DNA of 64,000 nucleotides from Oscheius dolichura (GCA_932521035.1 OW051494.1:8418001-8482000); one strand, 5' to 3'. Shown: positions 10,197 through 21,947, counted from the first letter of the stretch. Numbers and translations are program-made. The notes: generated by a model not told the origin, from the letters alone.

Positions 10197-10689
10197 ATGA
10201 TAGTTGACAATTATTCACTGCTTATAGAATGTTTCTTGAACTTGCTCATCCCAACCTGGTTCATTACCGCGGGAACCTTCAACTGGAGCAGCTGTCCTCA
10301 TCAGCCTCTGCTTCCGACGTGGGCAATTATTCTAGGATCTCTTGGAGTTGCCCTTAACTTTTCCATACTTTATAAGGAGATCAAGGTAGGAGGTCTTTAA
10401 AGGGTTGGAGGCGGAGGGGGAGTCAGTCTTTTCTTCTTTTGACTCACCCCTACAAAGAATATGTAGTACAGTGATAATGACTTTTCAGATACGTAACAGT
10501 GGAGGCTCTTTATTGGTGCAATCGCGGATCTCCGACGTTATTGGTTATCTTGACAATATAATTCTTTTGTGGCACATCGTAGGCACCTTCTTGATTTACA
10601 GCTCTTCCGTCAGCTACGATCAGGAATCTTCCGATTACTGTGGTAAATGGATGTACAGATTAGCCTTTACACTTGTCACCTTCTTTTAA
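10197..10689 (+). CDS. TMEM272-like four-pass protein 2, C-terminally short
   Basis: Exons 10197-10385 and 10489-10689 join in phase 0. MIVDNYSLLIECFLNLLIP leads into CPHQPLLPTWAIILGSLG, then LWHIVGTFLIYSSSVSYDQ and DYCGKWMYRLAF. The signature cysteines are kept, but the frame ends at LVTFF, before the fourth helix found in its paralogues. The stop overlaps AATAAA (10688-10693), so the short end is likely the real transcript end. It may be a degenerating copy. The tract before the ATG contains two acceptor-like sites, so an extra 5' exon is possible. Confidence 0.68.
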
Positions 10690-10710
10690 TAAAATGCGTT
10701 ATGTTACCCG

Positions 10711-10912
10711 CAACTTTTTTTGAGTTGAAGAGTTGAGACTAGGCTCATTCGAACCGATAATTTTTGCTGCGCCGAACTACACTTTTAGATTTTTTTGAAA
10801 GTGAGGCAGTGAGGAGGAAGCGAGGGCGTCGGCCGGCCGCCGGTGGGCCAAGGCGCCCCTTTCACAGGGGCGTCTTCCATAAAAACTGGGCACTTCTAGT
10901 CCTTCTAAATAT
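10711..10912. repeat. Interspersed repeat, partial copy
   Basis: 10711-10825 matches 16589-16697 at roughly 90 percent (starting ACTTTTTTTGAGTT, ending GAGGCAGTGAGGAGGAAGCG). 10855-10912 matches 16969-17030 (AGGGGCGTC...CTTCTAGTC). The second locus also has an inverted partner arm, so this is one arm plus end of that foldback element. Confidence 0.75.
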
Positions 10913-11077
10913 ATAATCTTTTTCCTGTAAGCTGTGGTGAAAACTATCACCTGTTCCATTATACTGCCAGTAGTCTACCCCATTTTCGACATATGAAAGC
11001 TAATTGAATACTATAGAAATCCACCTGTTGTATTAGCAGAACCTCCTCTATTGACACGTTTAGTTCTTCTCTATGAA

Positions 11078-12879
11078 ATGAATGTCACTACTTTCAACAT
11101 AAACCCTTATTTTAACCCTCAGCCAACATCATACTTCTTAGCTTTAAAGGTATCTGCTTGTTTTGTTTAATTTATAGAAGTCATTATAGATTCTTTGCTT
11201 GGTTAGTACAATCGTAACTGGGATTAGTCTCTACACAATAGCGTTCAAGTCGCCACCATTTCTGTCAAGAGTGTTCATCGGATTGCTCTTGTTCCATTTT
11301 AGTGTGTAAGTTTTTTGTTTATAGCATATATTAGAAGCAGTAATGATGACATAATTAAACGAGCCCACCCGTCTCGTACCATTATGAAACCAAGAGCTAT
11401 GACGCAGAACAGGGGTTCTATCAAAAAATAGGGGGCCAATGGAAAAACAAGGGTCTGGCGAAATAAGGGTCCGATGGCTTGCGCCGCCTATCCAGAATTT
11501 CTCTGCTTCAAAGGAGTGTTCCCTGGTATGTTACATATGATTCGAAAGGTCTTGAACTCGCGAATTCAATAGTACACAGGACGAAACAGTGTTTATTTGC
11601 CATGTACCGCCGTTAGTTGGCTTGCCCAAAAGTATTGACTGAAATACTGAAGAAAGCCATCTTATCAAGTGTTTCCGGTACACCACCGAATTCGCGAGCT
11701 CAAGAGCTTTCGAATCATATGTAACATGCCTGGGAACACTCCTTTTGAGCAGAGAAAATCTGGGTAGACCGCCCCGACCAAGCCATTGGACCCCTATTTT
11801 GCATCAGAACCAAACAAAGTGTCTCAAAAAGCCTGGCCCTTACGTTGGAAATAATCAATGTGAAGCGATTCCTCTAAACATTATTTTCAACTTAAAATAT
11901 ACACAACACATAAACATTTAGAGGCATTTTGGCTGGCATACATCTTTCCTTCTTTTCCATTGTTATCATCTATCTTCCGTATATGGCGGTTAAATGTGAC
12001 GGGATGTATTCAACTCTCGGTATTCCTACAGTCATCCAGCTTGCCATTGATGTTAATCTCCTTATAAGTGAGTATTTTCCCTCCAATAATACTATCCTTT
12101 TTTAGTTATTGCCACCACTATCGTTCCCGTGTTTTATTACCGAATGGATGCAATTCTTCCTCGAGAACACATCCTCAACTCTAAAGCTCTTCGTTATTCA
12201 GTGTATACTATCTTCTACGAGATGGTTAACACCCTTCCCATACCTGTAGTGTACATGATCATAGATTTTGAGGATCAGCACAAATTGAAACAATTCCTGC
12301 TCCAAACAACTGCTGTTTATTTCGAAGATTTTCTGTCGGACGAAGTTATAGCTGCACGACTTGATGGTTCGAATCCATTCGCAATTATCCTTCTCTATAT
12401 TCTGTTGTTTATGTCCTTTCTCGCAGTAGCGATGGTGTTAATTAGTGCTGGTGTCATTTGGAAGCTCACCAGCAAAGTTGGAATAATTGGTTCGATGAAA
12501 TATAAGGCGCAACAGAGGCAGCTCCTCTTGTCGCTTACTACAATGGTAATTCCACAGAAAATTGATCTACAGCTTTGCTCAGAGTGCCTTTTTCATACCC
12601 GCTGCGGGCATCATTGTTCCCTGGCTGGCCGTTCTTTTTGTGACAAAATCCTATAGAGCAGATATACTGAACGTCCTAGTAATTCTCGGCTTGTCAGCAG
12701 TTCCTATGGCCATATCCTCCTATGTTCTTACGTATAAGCCTTATCGGCAGTTTATTCTCAGCCCGTTTTTCAAGGTGGCTCTTCCTTAACAGAACTATCT
12801 TTATTTTTAGCAAGCTGCACAGCAGAAGGCAACTATTCACTACCTCAAAAGTCGTCCTCAAAATTTAAGCCTCGACTAG
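11078..12879 (+). CDS. Seven-pass chemoreceptor, Str superfamily (Srh/Sri-like)
   Basis: Exons 11078-11149, 11190-11305, 11922/11920-~12068, ~12104-12545, ~12573-12776 and ~12812-12879. The protein reads MNVTTFNINPYFNPQPTS, then ILCLVSTIVTGISLYTIAFK, IGLLLFHFSV, HLSFFSIVIIYLPYMAV, a middle helix ending FYYRMDAILP, FAIILLYILLFMSFLAVAMV, FAQSAFFIPAAGIIVPWLAV and ILGLSAVPMAISSYVL, ending in a short basic tail. Helix order, the KSP loop after TM2 and the late YKPYR motif fit Srh/Sri receptors, which act in chemosensory cilia. The junction near 12546-12572 is odd: the only GT-AG candidate would be 27 nt and leaves the frame off by one, so the gene may be broken there. The 614-nt third-exon intron contains a foldback repeat. 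Confidence 0.75.
11461..11799. repeat. Foldback element inside chemoreceptor intron
   Basis: Arms 11461-11567 and 11689-11799 are reverse complements at roughly 85-90 percent, including TGTTACATATGATTCGAAAG. The spacer is ~120 bp. Non-coding MITE-type structure. Confidence 0.8.
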
Positions 12880-13072
12880 ACATTTCGTGTCTTCTTTTAT
12901 TTGTCTGTATGCATTACAATATCTTTAACGGGTTTCAATATCTTCAAAGCCAAATTCATGAATTGAATAAATACAGAATACTTGGCTAACAAGTTTTCAA
13001 AGTTTGCCAAACAAATGAAATTGGGTTCACCGTAAATGTATATGATACCAAAAACTCCTGCGGTCCCGATAA
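12880..13072. other. Intergenic tail region, no gene seen
   Basis: A+T-rich. It holds the 3' end of the chemoreceptor gene and ends against the RPB2 fragment. No other feature was recognised. Confidence 0.5.
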
Positions 13073-13648
<576 letters not shown>

Positions 13649-13715
13649 CTAAACAAAACAAGAACAAAGAATACAGTTATTTGTTTATAAAGAAAAAATG
13701 ATGACTCCGGCCCTA

Positions 13716-14365
13716 TTAGAGAGCTCTAGCCGGTGGCTTCTCGTGTCTTCCCATCGGTTCGGCGCTTTTGTCCGGGCTGGGGCTGACGCTGGCCATCTTG
13801 GTCTTCGAGGTGCCGTCCGTTGTCGCGGATGTTCCCGGGTGAACATCGGACATTTCCGACGATTGTCCGGATTCCATTGGCTGAAAAGACAAGTCATCGG
13901 GTTACTGTAACAGCTACAAACCTCGTCGTGTAATCTCTGAATCTGGTCCAGGGAATTCTGGCTGTGGATGGCGCCGTCCTCGTCCGGGAACGGGTCGAAT
14001 ACGATCACTTCGGAGGAGGTCTCGGTCGGGGTCGACTGCTCCAGTTCCAAGTCCACATCCCAGTCGTCGTCGTCCGTCGCCATATTCATCAGTCCCAGGA
14101 TGGACAGCATCACAAATTGCCATGATAGAAGGCTGAGGCCGACCACACGGATCAAATAATCGAGCCAATGATCTGAAAATAAGAGACTTATCATTAAAAC
14201 AACTGAAATAAATCGTGTCACTCTTCTAAATAAAATAATAGCCAAACACTGGCAAACTCGACAGCTGCAGCAATTTCCGTTTCTTATCAAAGTCTCCCTT
14301 ATCAAGGACTGTCCCTGCCTCTTCCCTTGTTCAAATCGACTTTTCCCATTTCTCAACCTTTCCAT
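13716..14365 (-). CDS. Membrane protein with acidic cytosolic tail
   Basis: Terminal exon 13880-13716 and exon 13922 upward join across a 41-nt intron. The C-terminal part reads MATDDDDWDVDLELEQ, SSEVIVFDPFPDEDG, then PMESGQSSEMSDVHPG to KPPARAL. A hydrophobic stretch LIRVVGLSLLSWQFVMLSIL precedes it. The start is uncertain: the frame is open to ATG 14365 (a second hydrophobic stretch, FISVVLMISLLF), but an acceptor at 14172 (TTATTTTCAG) suggests splicing there. It is divergently transcribed from the Kelch gene, only ~20 bp apart at the farthest start, so they may share a promoter. No family recognised. Confidence 0.5.
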
Positions 14366-14385
14366 AAACTATTTCAGCTACTCTA

Positions 14386-16248
14386 ATGGCAACTAATCCT
14401 TTTGACGCGAATATCCACCCGCTGATTATGGACCTAATCGGAAGAATAAGTAGGCTGGAGGCGGAAAATAGAGAATTGAAGAAGAAAATGGAGCTGAACT
14501 CGGGTAGAAACGGTATGTTGGGGGTGATAATGAGCTGTAATATGAAATAGATGCGTTAGGGATACAAAATGAGGAGATGAAGGAGGAGATGAAACGAATT
14601 CAACGGGAAACAGAAGATGGCTTGAGTTGCATACGAAATGACTTTTCAGGGAGATTGAAAGAAGTATCCGACAAGCAACAAGGGGGTGAGAAATCATCGA
14701 AACCTTTTAGAACTCGAGAGAAATTTCAGTTTCCGATGCTATAACGGCTTTACAAGAGGGCATCGCAGAGATTTCTCACAAAAGTCAGCCAGATCTAATA
14801 CTTTTCAGTGTTACTAATGTTTAGTTGGAAGGATCGAAGGGAAACAAAGTGAAGATCAAGGGAAAATCCTACCAACACTCGCTCCTTTGGAAGAAAAAAG
14901 ACAATTGAATCCAAGACAAGTGGATAAGGGAACGGTGGGGTATTGGGGAATAGAATAATTAACATTCTTTTAGATTTTAGTCATTGGAGGAGAAAAAGAT
15001 GGCAGAGAAACAGATGAAATGGTCATTTTGAAAGAAGACAGATGGATCAAATTGCCGTTGGAATTACCGAAAGAACTTCGTGCCGGAGGTGCAGTATATC
15101 TGGATGGAGAGATCTATGTATTCGGTGGTTACGAGATGGAGAAAGAATTATACAAATTGGATAACAAAACATTGAAATGGATACGATTGGAGGATATGAA
15201 TGAGGAACGACAGTGGATTTCAAATAGCTGTCTGGAATGGAATGGATCCATCTGGGTATTTGGAGGATGGAAGTTGAAAAGTGTGGAACGATATGATCCG
15301 AAGGAGAACAAATGGATTAAAATGCCGTGAGTTGAATACTTTCCCCCAATTTTTCTCTTCTGCTCTATTTCCAACGGCCGGTTTTCAACTACGGGACCAT
15401 TTGGGAACTTGGCGAGCGAAATGTTCTTGTTTTGAAATCTCAACCTGGAATTCAGGCGTCTTGATTTGCGAATCCCGTAGTTGAAACCCCGGTAGTTGGA
15501 AAAAAGACCAGAATAAAACTAGGCTTGGACGAGTAAAGGAGTTATTAGAGCGAGACGTCATCACGAGTCTGTCTCGCGACCAAACAAGATCTACACCTGG
15601 GCTGTGCGGAATTCCCATTCCGTTCCCGTTCCGTTTTGAAAATGGCCATCCCGCACAGCCCTGATCCACACTCAAGACGAGGTTCGTCTCTCAAACGAGA
15701 TGATACAACATCTGATACAAGGCTCAATCAGGGCTAATCAATATTTTAGGGACATGAAATATTCGCGAGAAAGTGCAGCTGCAGTAGTTCATAATGGCAA
15801 ATTCATTGTCTGTGGTGGATATGGTAGTCCAAATTATTTGAAAAGTGTGGAATGTTTCGACCCGGAGAGTGGTGTTTGGACGGAGCTGAATGATATGCCA
15901 ACACCTCTTTCTGATCATTCTTTCGTTTCTTATGGAAATAATCTGATTTTAATAGGAGGTTGGGATGGAAAGACACAAGTCAATACTGTACTGGAAGTGA
16001 GTAATCTAGAAGGAAAAGGAACATGGAAACAACTGCCGCCAATGAAACAACGTCGAAATAGATTTTCTGCAGCAGTACTTGACAATGAGATTTTTGTAAT
16101 TGGAGGATCGAATGACACAGATAAAACTGAAATATTTAATGGAAAAAGCTGGAGAGAGGGTCCCCAGCTTCCCAATGTGTGCCGCTTTATGTCTTCAATT
16201 GTTATTCCCCGCCATTTGGCTGATATCCTTTATAATTCCACAGAGTAA
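14386..16248 (+). CDS. Coiled-coil/Kelch-repeat protein
   Basis: Exon 1 starts MATNPFDANIHPLIMDLIGR. Small exons then give a charged coiled coil (RLEAENRELKKKMELN, EEMKEEMKRIQRETEDGL, LKEVSDKQQG) of about 110 residues. From ILVIGGEKDG the protein is a Kelch propeller: repeats contain IYVFGGYE, IWVFGGWK, FIVCGGYG, LILIGGWD and IFVIGGSN, each followed by the usual YxxxxxxW blade end (YKLDNKTLKW, YDPKENKWIKM, FDPESGVW). There are about six blades. No BTB or BACK domain is present, unlike KLHL Cul3 adaptors. The Kelch half is paralogous to the C-terminal half of the kinase gene at 35887, with the same intron position and phase before ILVIGG. The 420-nt intron at 15329-15749 carries two small inverted-repeat elements. 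Confidence 0.82.
15367..15505. repeat. TATAGTC-type MITE, copy in Kelch intron
   Basis: TTTCCAACGGCCGGTTTTCA at the left end is mirrored by TGAAACCCCGGTAGTTGGAA at the right. The ends match the family seen at 19043, 59125 and 62979. Confidence 0.65.
15598..15662. repeat. Short hairpin element
   Basis: GGGCTGTGCGG at the left is complementary to CCGCACAGCCC at the right, enclosing ~42 bp that includes two CCGTTCC copies. It lies in the same Kelch intron. Confidence 0.6.
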
Positions 16249-17433
16249 TCCCCTATTAAACAAATAAACCTTTCCCTCCATTTAAAGTATTGGAAAAAGT
16301 ACCAATGGAAAAAGGGATCAGAATTCGGTCAAACGCTGTCGAATCCTCACTGTGACACTTTGGAAGCTTGAAAATCAATTCAGCTGGGAGACAAGCGCCA
16401 TCGAATAACATAGGTTTCATCTCGAAAGCTCAAAAAACGTTGTCACATTTTTCGAAATTTGGAGGCTCCATTCCTCCGTTCTTCCTCACTTTCAAATTTT
16501 TCTGAGAGCGCAGTTCGACTCAGCAAAAATTATCGGTTCGAATGAACCTAGTTACTTGGTTATAAAAAAAGGCGATTTGTAACCCCATAACTTTTTTTGA
16601 GTTGGAGAGTTGAGAGTAGGCTCATTCGAACCGATAATGCTGCGCCGAACTGCACTTTAGATTTTTTTGAAAGTGAGGCAGTGAGGAGGAAGCGAGCTTT
16701 TAAATTTGCAAAATTGACACACGTTTTTTTGAGCTAGCGCGATGAGAGTAGTGTCATTAGATGGCGCGTCTTGGCGTATTGGCGGTTTATTTTTTGCTAA
16801 GCTCTGGTGCGTAACAGTGACGAATCGACAGCACTTTACCAAAGTTAAGCCCTTTTCCATAGCCAGCCGGGTTCGGTCAGCCAATGGTCAAAAATGGTTT
16901 CGCTTTTCGTTTTGTCAAAGTTGTTGACTGTCCCGATTTTGAAGGAAGGGCCCGCGCGGGACCTTGGCCAACACATAACAGGGGCGTCCCTTCAATAAAA
17001 CCGGGCTCTTCTAGTCACTTTTACCAATATATTAATAGGCGTCAGGTTGAGATTCTTCTGCTTTATCATTATAGTTGCCACAGTAACCCAGAGTGTTGTG
17101 CAAATTCTTATCCAGATCCTTTCACCTCGAAGGGACCAAGAACGTCACAGAGCATGAAAATATGGACTAGATCTGTTGTTGTATCATTTTTTTTCCTTTT
17201 TTTCGTTTTGTAAAGTTAAAAAATACACACTTGGAAAGCCTCTAGGGTTCCGTTATTTAGGATCACAACATTATTTTTTTGAGAAAGTTGAGAAAAGTTG
17301 TCTAAATGTCGTAGCTGCTCTTTGTCCCCGAGCTGACTATGTGAGAGCTGTTTACGGCTTTGCCTCGCCGAAAGATAAGAGGCCAAACCATCTTTTCTTC
17401 CACACCTTTCCCTTTCCACCCGAACTCTCCAAA
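16249..17433. repeat. Foldback element and repeat-rich intergenic DNA
   Basis: 16487-16560 is inverted relative to 16589-16697 (ATTATCGGTTCGAATGAACC versus its complement). The right arm and 16969-17030 also match the copy at 10711-10912. The rest of the stretch has no supported gene. TMEM272-like gene 3 starts at 17434. Confidence 0.7.
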
Positions 17434-18498
17434 ATGGCGGACAACGACGACAGAGAGACCCTGGTAGTACGCAGAACTGTGGAAGAAGAGCGATCATTAC
17501 ACCTAATTAAGATGCCCTGTATCAATGCCTCCGGTACACTATTTCTTCTGATCCAAAAACGGTTCCAATCTAGGTGGGGTCAACTTCACAGACTTGTGGT
17601 CGCTAGTGATGATTATCAGTGGTATTATTTATATGGGCAAGTGTCCCCATCAACCTCTCCTTCCGATTTGGTTAATCATTGCGGGAGTCGTGTGGATTCT
17701 GCATATGATAGTCAGAATGCGTTACATTATTGGCACGAACCAGTGTCGGTCACGGACTTTAATTAGCAGTGATTCCGAGGTAAGAAGCTAGATTAATAGT
17801 GGGTGCTAAACTTAAAGCGGATGTCACAAGCTGGGGGCATCATGCTCTTCAGAACAAGGCGTTTCTGAACCATGCACGCTTCATAAAATAAGATTTTTAT
17901 GTGCACTTTTGCCTACAGTACACCATCTTTCTTCAGAGACCACTCTGAGAGCTTATAGTCCATTTTAAAAGCAAGGGCCGGACGTTTCGGGACCTTTCAT
18001 CGGAAATTAATTGTGGGTTGATGATTCAGGAACCGTTGACCACAAAATGGCCAAAAAGGTGCCGAAATTCTTGACTTTTGAATGGAAATGTAGGGGGCCA
18101 GCTTCACAGAGAACATCTCATTGGATTCAAAGCATTCTTCCATCTTTTAGGACTCTGACTTCGACTACGAGGACTTCTACCCTCCTTCAACTTTGACCAC
18201 CGTCTCCTTACGACTGTTGTTTTTGTTTTTAGTCGTCTGGCTAATACTGGGTACAGTCTTACTCATTCATGGCTCCTCCAAGATCAGTTACGACAAAGAA
18301 TCTCCCGAATACTGTGATAAGGACTTCTATAAGTCCATGATAGGACAAATTTGTTTTGGTTATGTTCTTGTCCTCTTGGTGGCCGTTGCAACCGCTATTA
18401 ATTGTTGCTGTCCACTTCATTTAATCACCACTGTTACACGTGAGGAGCGCACACGCATTCCGCCTAGAAATCCCGAATCGGAGCCGGCAGACGTTTGA
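17434..18498 (+). CDS. TMEM272-like four-pass protein 3
   Basis: Exons 17434-17533, 17574-17779 and 18151-18498 are in phase (first intron 40 nt). The N-terminus MADNDDRETLVVRRTVEEER is acidic and cytosolic. Then VNFTDLWSLVMIISGIIYMG, CPHQPLLPIWLIIAGVVWIL, a loop with SDSEDSDFDYEDF, LLFLFLVVWLILGTVLLIHG, YCDKDFYKSMIG and a last helix GYVLVLLVAVATAINCCC. The CPxQP and YCDK signatures are intact. The tail is basic and Pro-rich. Membrane protein of unknown function in the tandem cluster. Confidence 0.8.
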
Positions 18499-18700
18499 TG
18501 TTATGGTCATTTTAATAAATGCAACGTCCATATAATTATTAAATAAAAATACATTGGGTTACCCCAGTCGATGTTGTTTTCGACCTTACTGCGTGCAAAA
18601 TGTTTGTTCTTTTCCCATAGATAAGGATGCATACAGTTACCGTTTTCCCGCCTCAACCTCTCTGCTCCGCTTTCCTTTTGGAATTGAGTGTTTTGGCACA

Positions 18701-20005
18701 ATGGCAGAAACGAGTACCGACGAAAATCCTCTTGTTCAAGTAGTAAGAGAAGATCCGCCGGCAAATGAAATGCGAGTATACCGGATTGCGATGAGTAGTG
18801 CACCCTTGTCGTACTTTACACCTCATTTTTTAGTGTGCTGCTGGGCTTATACAAAAATAGCGCTCTACATTTCAATCTCCATAACAATGGCTATCATGGG
18901 AATAATTGATATAAATAAATGCCCTTCTCAGCCTCTTATTCCCATATATCTGGTTGTCATGGAAATTTATTTGCTGTTGTATCTTGCTTATAATATTTAC
19001 TTCACGGCAAAAGTAAGTCTTTCCGGAAATTACAAAGGGGGATATAGTCCGTTTCCAATCTCGGGCTTTTCGACTACGGGACCTTTTCTCAGTCCTTTAA
19101 ATAATTCAAGCCCGCACTACGTTTTTTTGTTTGTTTTACTTTTTCCTTGTAACGCGGGTTTTTCGTTGTTTTCTTATATTTTAACCTATGCTTCCAATAA
19201 TAATGCTTCTGCTATATGATACTCAAAGGACTCCCGGAAGATCGGTTTGCTAATCTTGATACTTCGCCGCCTGATAAACCTTCCTAACGGATGTACTGCT
19301 GCTCCTCGTGTAGAGAATTAGTAAAGATGGTCCTATGACATTCGAACGTATCAGAGCAAGAAGAAATAAGGAAAAACCAAGAAGAATCCGAATTTCCCAG
19401 CTGAAAATGGATTTTTTCGTTAATTTTGTTCTCTTACCGTGTAATACCCACTTTTTCTTCTTTCTAACAATCATATCCGAACTAATAAACATCTTATACT
19501 CAATAAAAACATAAAAAATTGAAAAAGAAACAGAAAAGAAAACGCAGCGCGAGCGTGAATAATTTAAAGGACTGGGAAAAGGTCCCGTAGCCGGAAAACC
19601 CGAGATTGGAAACGGACTATAATTTACAATCACAGCGTAGCTGAAATCGGATGCCATCATAGGAGACGATCTGTTCAGTACTTTCTTGCTGACCAATTTA
19701 CGGAGAAATAGCAATACACCTAACTAAATTTATAGATCCAAAACAACCAAGAGAGACCTCCAATGCTTGCTATAGCGCTCCTAACATTTCTGCTGATTCT
19801 TCTGTTCATCTGGCAATTTTATGGATCCAAATGGATTTACAACCTGTGGGCAACTGTCAGCTACGACAAGAGATCTGCTCACTATTGCGACAAAGTATTG
19901 TGCCGTTTTTCTGTCTCAATTATCACTTTCATTAATATTGTTATTGTTATTTATATACTTCGCCATCCTCGTACTCGTTATTCATGCAGTCTGCGTACTC
20001 AATGA
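18701..20005 (+). CDS. TMEM272-like four-pass protein 4
   Basis: MAETSTDENPLVQVVRE leads to ISISITMAIMGIIDINKCPS and QPLIPIYLVVMEIYLLLYLA. After an intron of 723 nt that holds a 579-bp MITE, exon 2 (19736-20005) gives MLAIALLTFLLILLFIWQFY, the family VSYDKRSAHYCDK and helix VSIITFINIVIVIYIL. A 39-nt internal stretch (18794-18832, GTAGTG to TTTTTAG) looks like an intron but is in frame and open, so both isoforms are possible. Beyond YCDK an alternative overlapping frame (to 20063) is also hydrophobic, so a small frameshift cannot be excluded at the C-terminus. Confidence 0.72.
19043..19621. mobile_element. TATAGTCCG-type MITE, full-length copy in an intron
   Basis: Starts TATAGTCCGTTTCCAATCTC and ends with its reverse complement GAGATTGGAAACGGACTATA. 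Arms are ~75 bp at about 90 percent identity. TA dinucleotides at both ends fit a TA target duplication (Tc1/mariner-type insertion). There is no transposase. It lies in the intron of TMEM272-like gene 4. Confidence 0.82.
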
Positions 20006-20133
20006 TCGTTACATCGAATCAGAATGTAGAAAGGGGTTCCAAGCAAATAAACTGATTTTCTAATCAGGAAGAGAATCATACTCCCGAATTTCGCAACAGC
20101 TGTTTGCCTTCGACCTAACTGTGTACAATTTGC

Positions 20134-20154
20134 TTATCGAACGTCTATTGATAA
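20134..20154 (+). promoter_or_regulatory. Paired inverted GATA sites upstream of TMEM272-like gene 5
   Basis: TTATC and TGATAA face each other across 10 bp. The same arrangement recurs at 21193-21213. In rhabditid nematodes TGATAA is the site of intestinal GATA factors (ELT-2/ELT-7 type), so intestinal expression is plausible but inferred. Confidence 0.5.
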
Positions 20155-20247
20155 CTGGCCGGAGCCGTCTTTGCAACCCGCTGGCGACTATTTCCGCACC
20201 CTCTTTTACATAAACGACCGTCTTCTTCTTTGGCCAATCCGTCTAAA

Positions 20248-21145
20248 ATGGCAGACTACAATGATCCGTTGATCCGAGACCATCTGTTAAATTCTCTTCG
20301 AGTGAGAAATCCTGATTGACAACCGAATATTTCTATTTTTAGCCAGCAAGAAAATGCACAAAATTATATTTTGTCTGGGACTTTATTCCCCTTTCGATGT
20401 TGATCATGGGCATTCTTGATGTGGACAAGTGCCCACACCAGCCGATGATTCCCAAATGGCTAATTGTTATGGGAGCTGTTTGGCTTGTTCATTCGTCCAT
20501 CGCTATCTATGATTTCATAAAGGTAGGCCTATTTATGGGCCCAAGGGAGTTTGGAGGCTTCCTTGGGTATTAAAAATAGAGCAAATTCCGTTCCAAAATG
20601 GGGGGTTTGAATAGAGTAACGGCTATTTTTCTGCCATGTGAAGTTTAGAATGAACCGGCCAACGGAATGGTCAAATTTCACCTTTAATAGGCAAAAAAAA
20701 AAACGAAGATCAAAGTCTCCCGGTATTAGAGATTCACACCGGCACGAAAGAATCTCATATTCTTTGACAAATTAGAGCTGTTTTTGAGATGGGATAGTTT
20801 CAAAGTTCCTTTTAGACGAAATATGGTAATAAATGTCAATTACAGAATCGCAATGCTGAGGAGCGCATCCCCCTACCGACAATCCTCGCTCTCCTGGTCG
20901 GGGCCCTCCAGCTGTTCGTCTTTGTTTGGCAGATTCTCGGCTCCATTTGGATCTACGGTGCATCCGTCAACTACGACCATAGCTCGTCAGATTATTGTGA
21001 TAAAGGACTGTACATCTTTTCGATTGTTGCGGTCACTTTGCCCTATGCCCTCGTCGGGGTTCTACTACTTACCCTCTGTTGTCTCTGCGTTTGTGGCCTC
21101 GTTTTTATCAACACGGCAGTTCAACAAGAGCAAGAAGAAGTTTAA
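20248..21145 (+). CDS. TMEM272-like four-pass protein 5
   Basis: Exons 20248-20301, 20343-20522 and 20846-21145 are all phase 0. MADYNDPLIRDHLLNSLR, then KCTKLYFVWDFIPLSMLIMG, ILDVDKCPHQPMIPKWLIVM, a NRNAEERIPLPT loop, LLVGALQLFVFVWQILGSIW, NYDHSSSDYCDKGLY and a last helix TLPYALVGVLLLTLCCLCVC, ending in an acidic QEQEEV tail. It is the cleanest family member and the best query for the cluster. AATAAA is at ~21148. Four helices are expected, both termini cytosolic. Confidence 0.85.
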
Positions 21146-21192
21146 TTTTAATAAAGATTTTTTGAAAAAGGTCCTGGCCTGACTGTTTGCCC

Positions 21193-21377
21193 TTATCAAA
21201 CATCTATTGATAAGAAGTCCGGCGCGGTGTTGCCTCCTCCTCGCTCCTAATCCTGCACTCCTTAGGCTAATGGCGTATCCTAGGAAAGACAACAAGAGCA
21301 CATCGTGCGAATTAAATGAAGATTTAAACGGCAACATACAATTTGTTTCCATTTTTGAAGTCCATTTTTTTAAATAA
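21193..21377 (+). pseudogene. Promoter and first-exon relic of a sixth TMEM272-like copy
   Basis: The paired GATA sites of gene 5 recur at 21193-21213 (TTATC...TGATAA, same spacing). Downstream, ATG at 21270 opens MAYPRKDNKSTSCELNEDLN and stops at 21377 overlapping AATAAA, with no CPxQP or YCDK exons after it. The position of promoter, ATG and acidic N-terminus mirrors gene 5. I read it as a truncated tandem copy; a real 35-residue peptide gene is the alternative. Confidence 0.45.
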
Positions 21378-21435
21378 ACGACCCAATTAACTTTAGTAGG
21401 TAAATTTCAACTGTTCAGTTTAATATTTATTAAAA

Positions 21436-21651
21436 CTACTGGAATGGAAGCCAGCCACCAGTAGGGTGCCAGCTTCCAGTAGGCGGCCAATTGAATCCAG
21501 TAGGAGGCCAGTTTCCAGCAGGAGGCCAGCTAGGGGGAAAGTTGCCAGTTGGAGGGAATGGAGGGAAGACGTAGATGGCTGGAAAGGGGCGGATTATGGA
21601 GGAGGGTCGGCTTACCGGAGACGGCGCCGAGACCAGGAGAGAGAACTGCAT
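21436..21651 (-). CDS. Small Pro/Trp/Gly-rich secreted-peptide candidate
   Basis: The frame from ATG 21651 gives 71 residues: MQFSLLVSAPSPV, then repeated PPTGN/PPAGNW/PPTGFNW/PPTGSWHPTGGW units to PFQ. A TATA box (TATAAATA, minus strand 21697-21690) lies ~40 bp upstream of the ATG, and AATAAA follows the stop within 15 bp, so a short transcription unit is well delimited. The signal peptide is weak. A GTAAG...CCAG stretch inside could be a 37-nt intron, but using it would shift the repeat frame. Possible cuticle or antimicrobial-type peptide; no family recognised. Confidence 0.5.
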   Translation of the reverse strand: MQFSLLVSAPSPVSRPSSIIRPFPAIYVFPPFPPTGNFPPSWPPAGNWPPTGFNWPPTGSWHPTGGWLPFQ

Positions 21652-21689
21652 GCTGACTGATTGGAGTGGCCAAGACAGCGGGACGGTCC

Positions 21690-21697
21690 TATTTATA
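21690..21697 (-). promoter_or_regulatory. TATA box of the small peptide gene
   Basis: TATAAATA on the minus strand, 39 bp before the ATG at 21651. Confidence 0.6.
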
Positions 21698-21947
21698 CGG
21701 CCAGACAGTCTAGGGACAGACTTTGTAAACTCGTAACATTCTTGTAAATTTCTATTGAGCCGCTGCAAAAAGCGGGGGAGACTGCAAAGTTACAGACTGT
21801 CTATACGCCTGGTCTTGCAAAACGAGCACCGAAATAGGCACTTTTGCAGAAAGGGAGACCGTGGGAACGAGCTTTTGCAGAGAGGATTTGCAGAAAGGAG
21901 CAAGAAGAAGGGTCCGTATTCTGGTGGAAGATGGTAAGAACGGAATA

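Noticed and set aside
12365..12384. GGTTCGAATCC as a tRNA T-arm
   Set aside because: It lies in a coding exon of the chemoreceptor and no acceptor or anticodon stems surround it.
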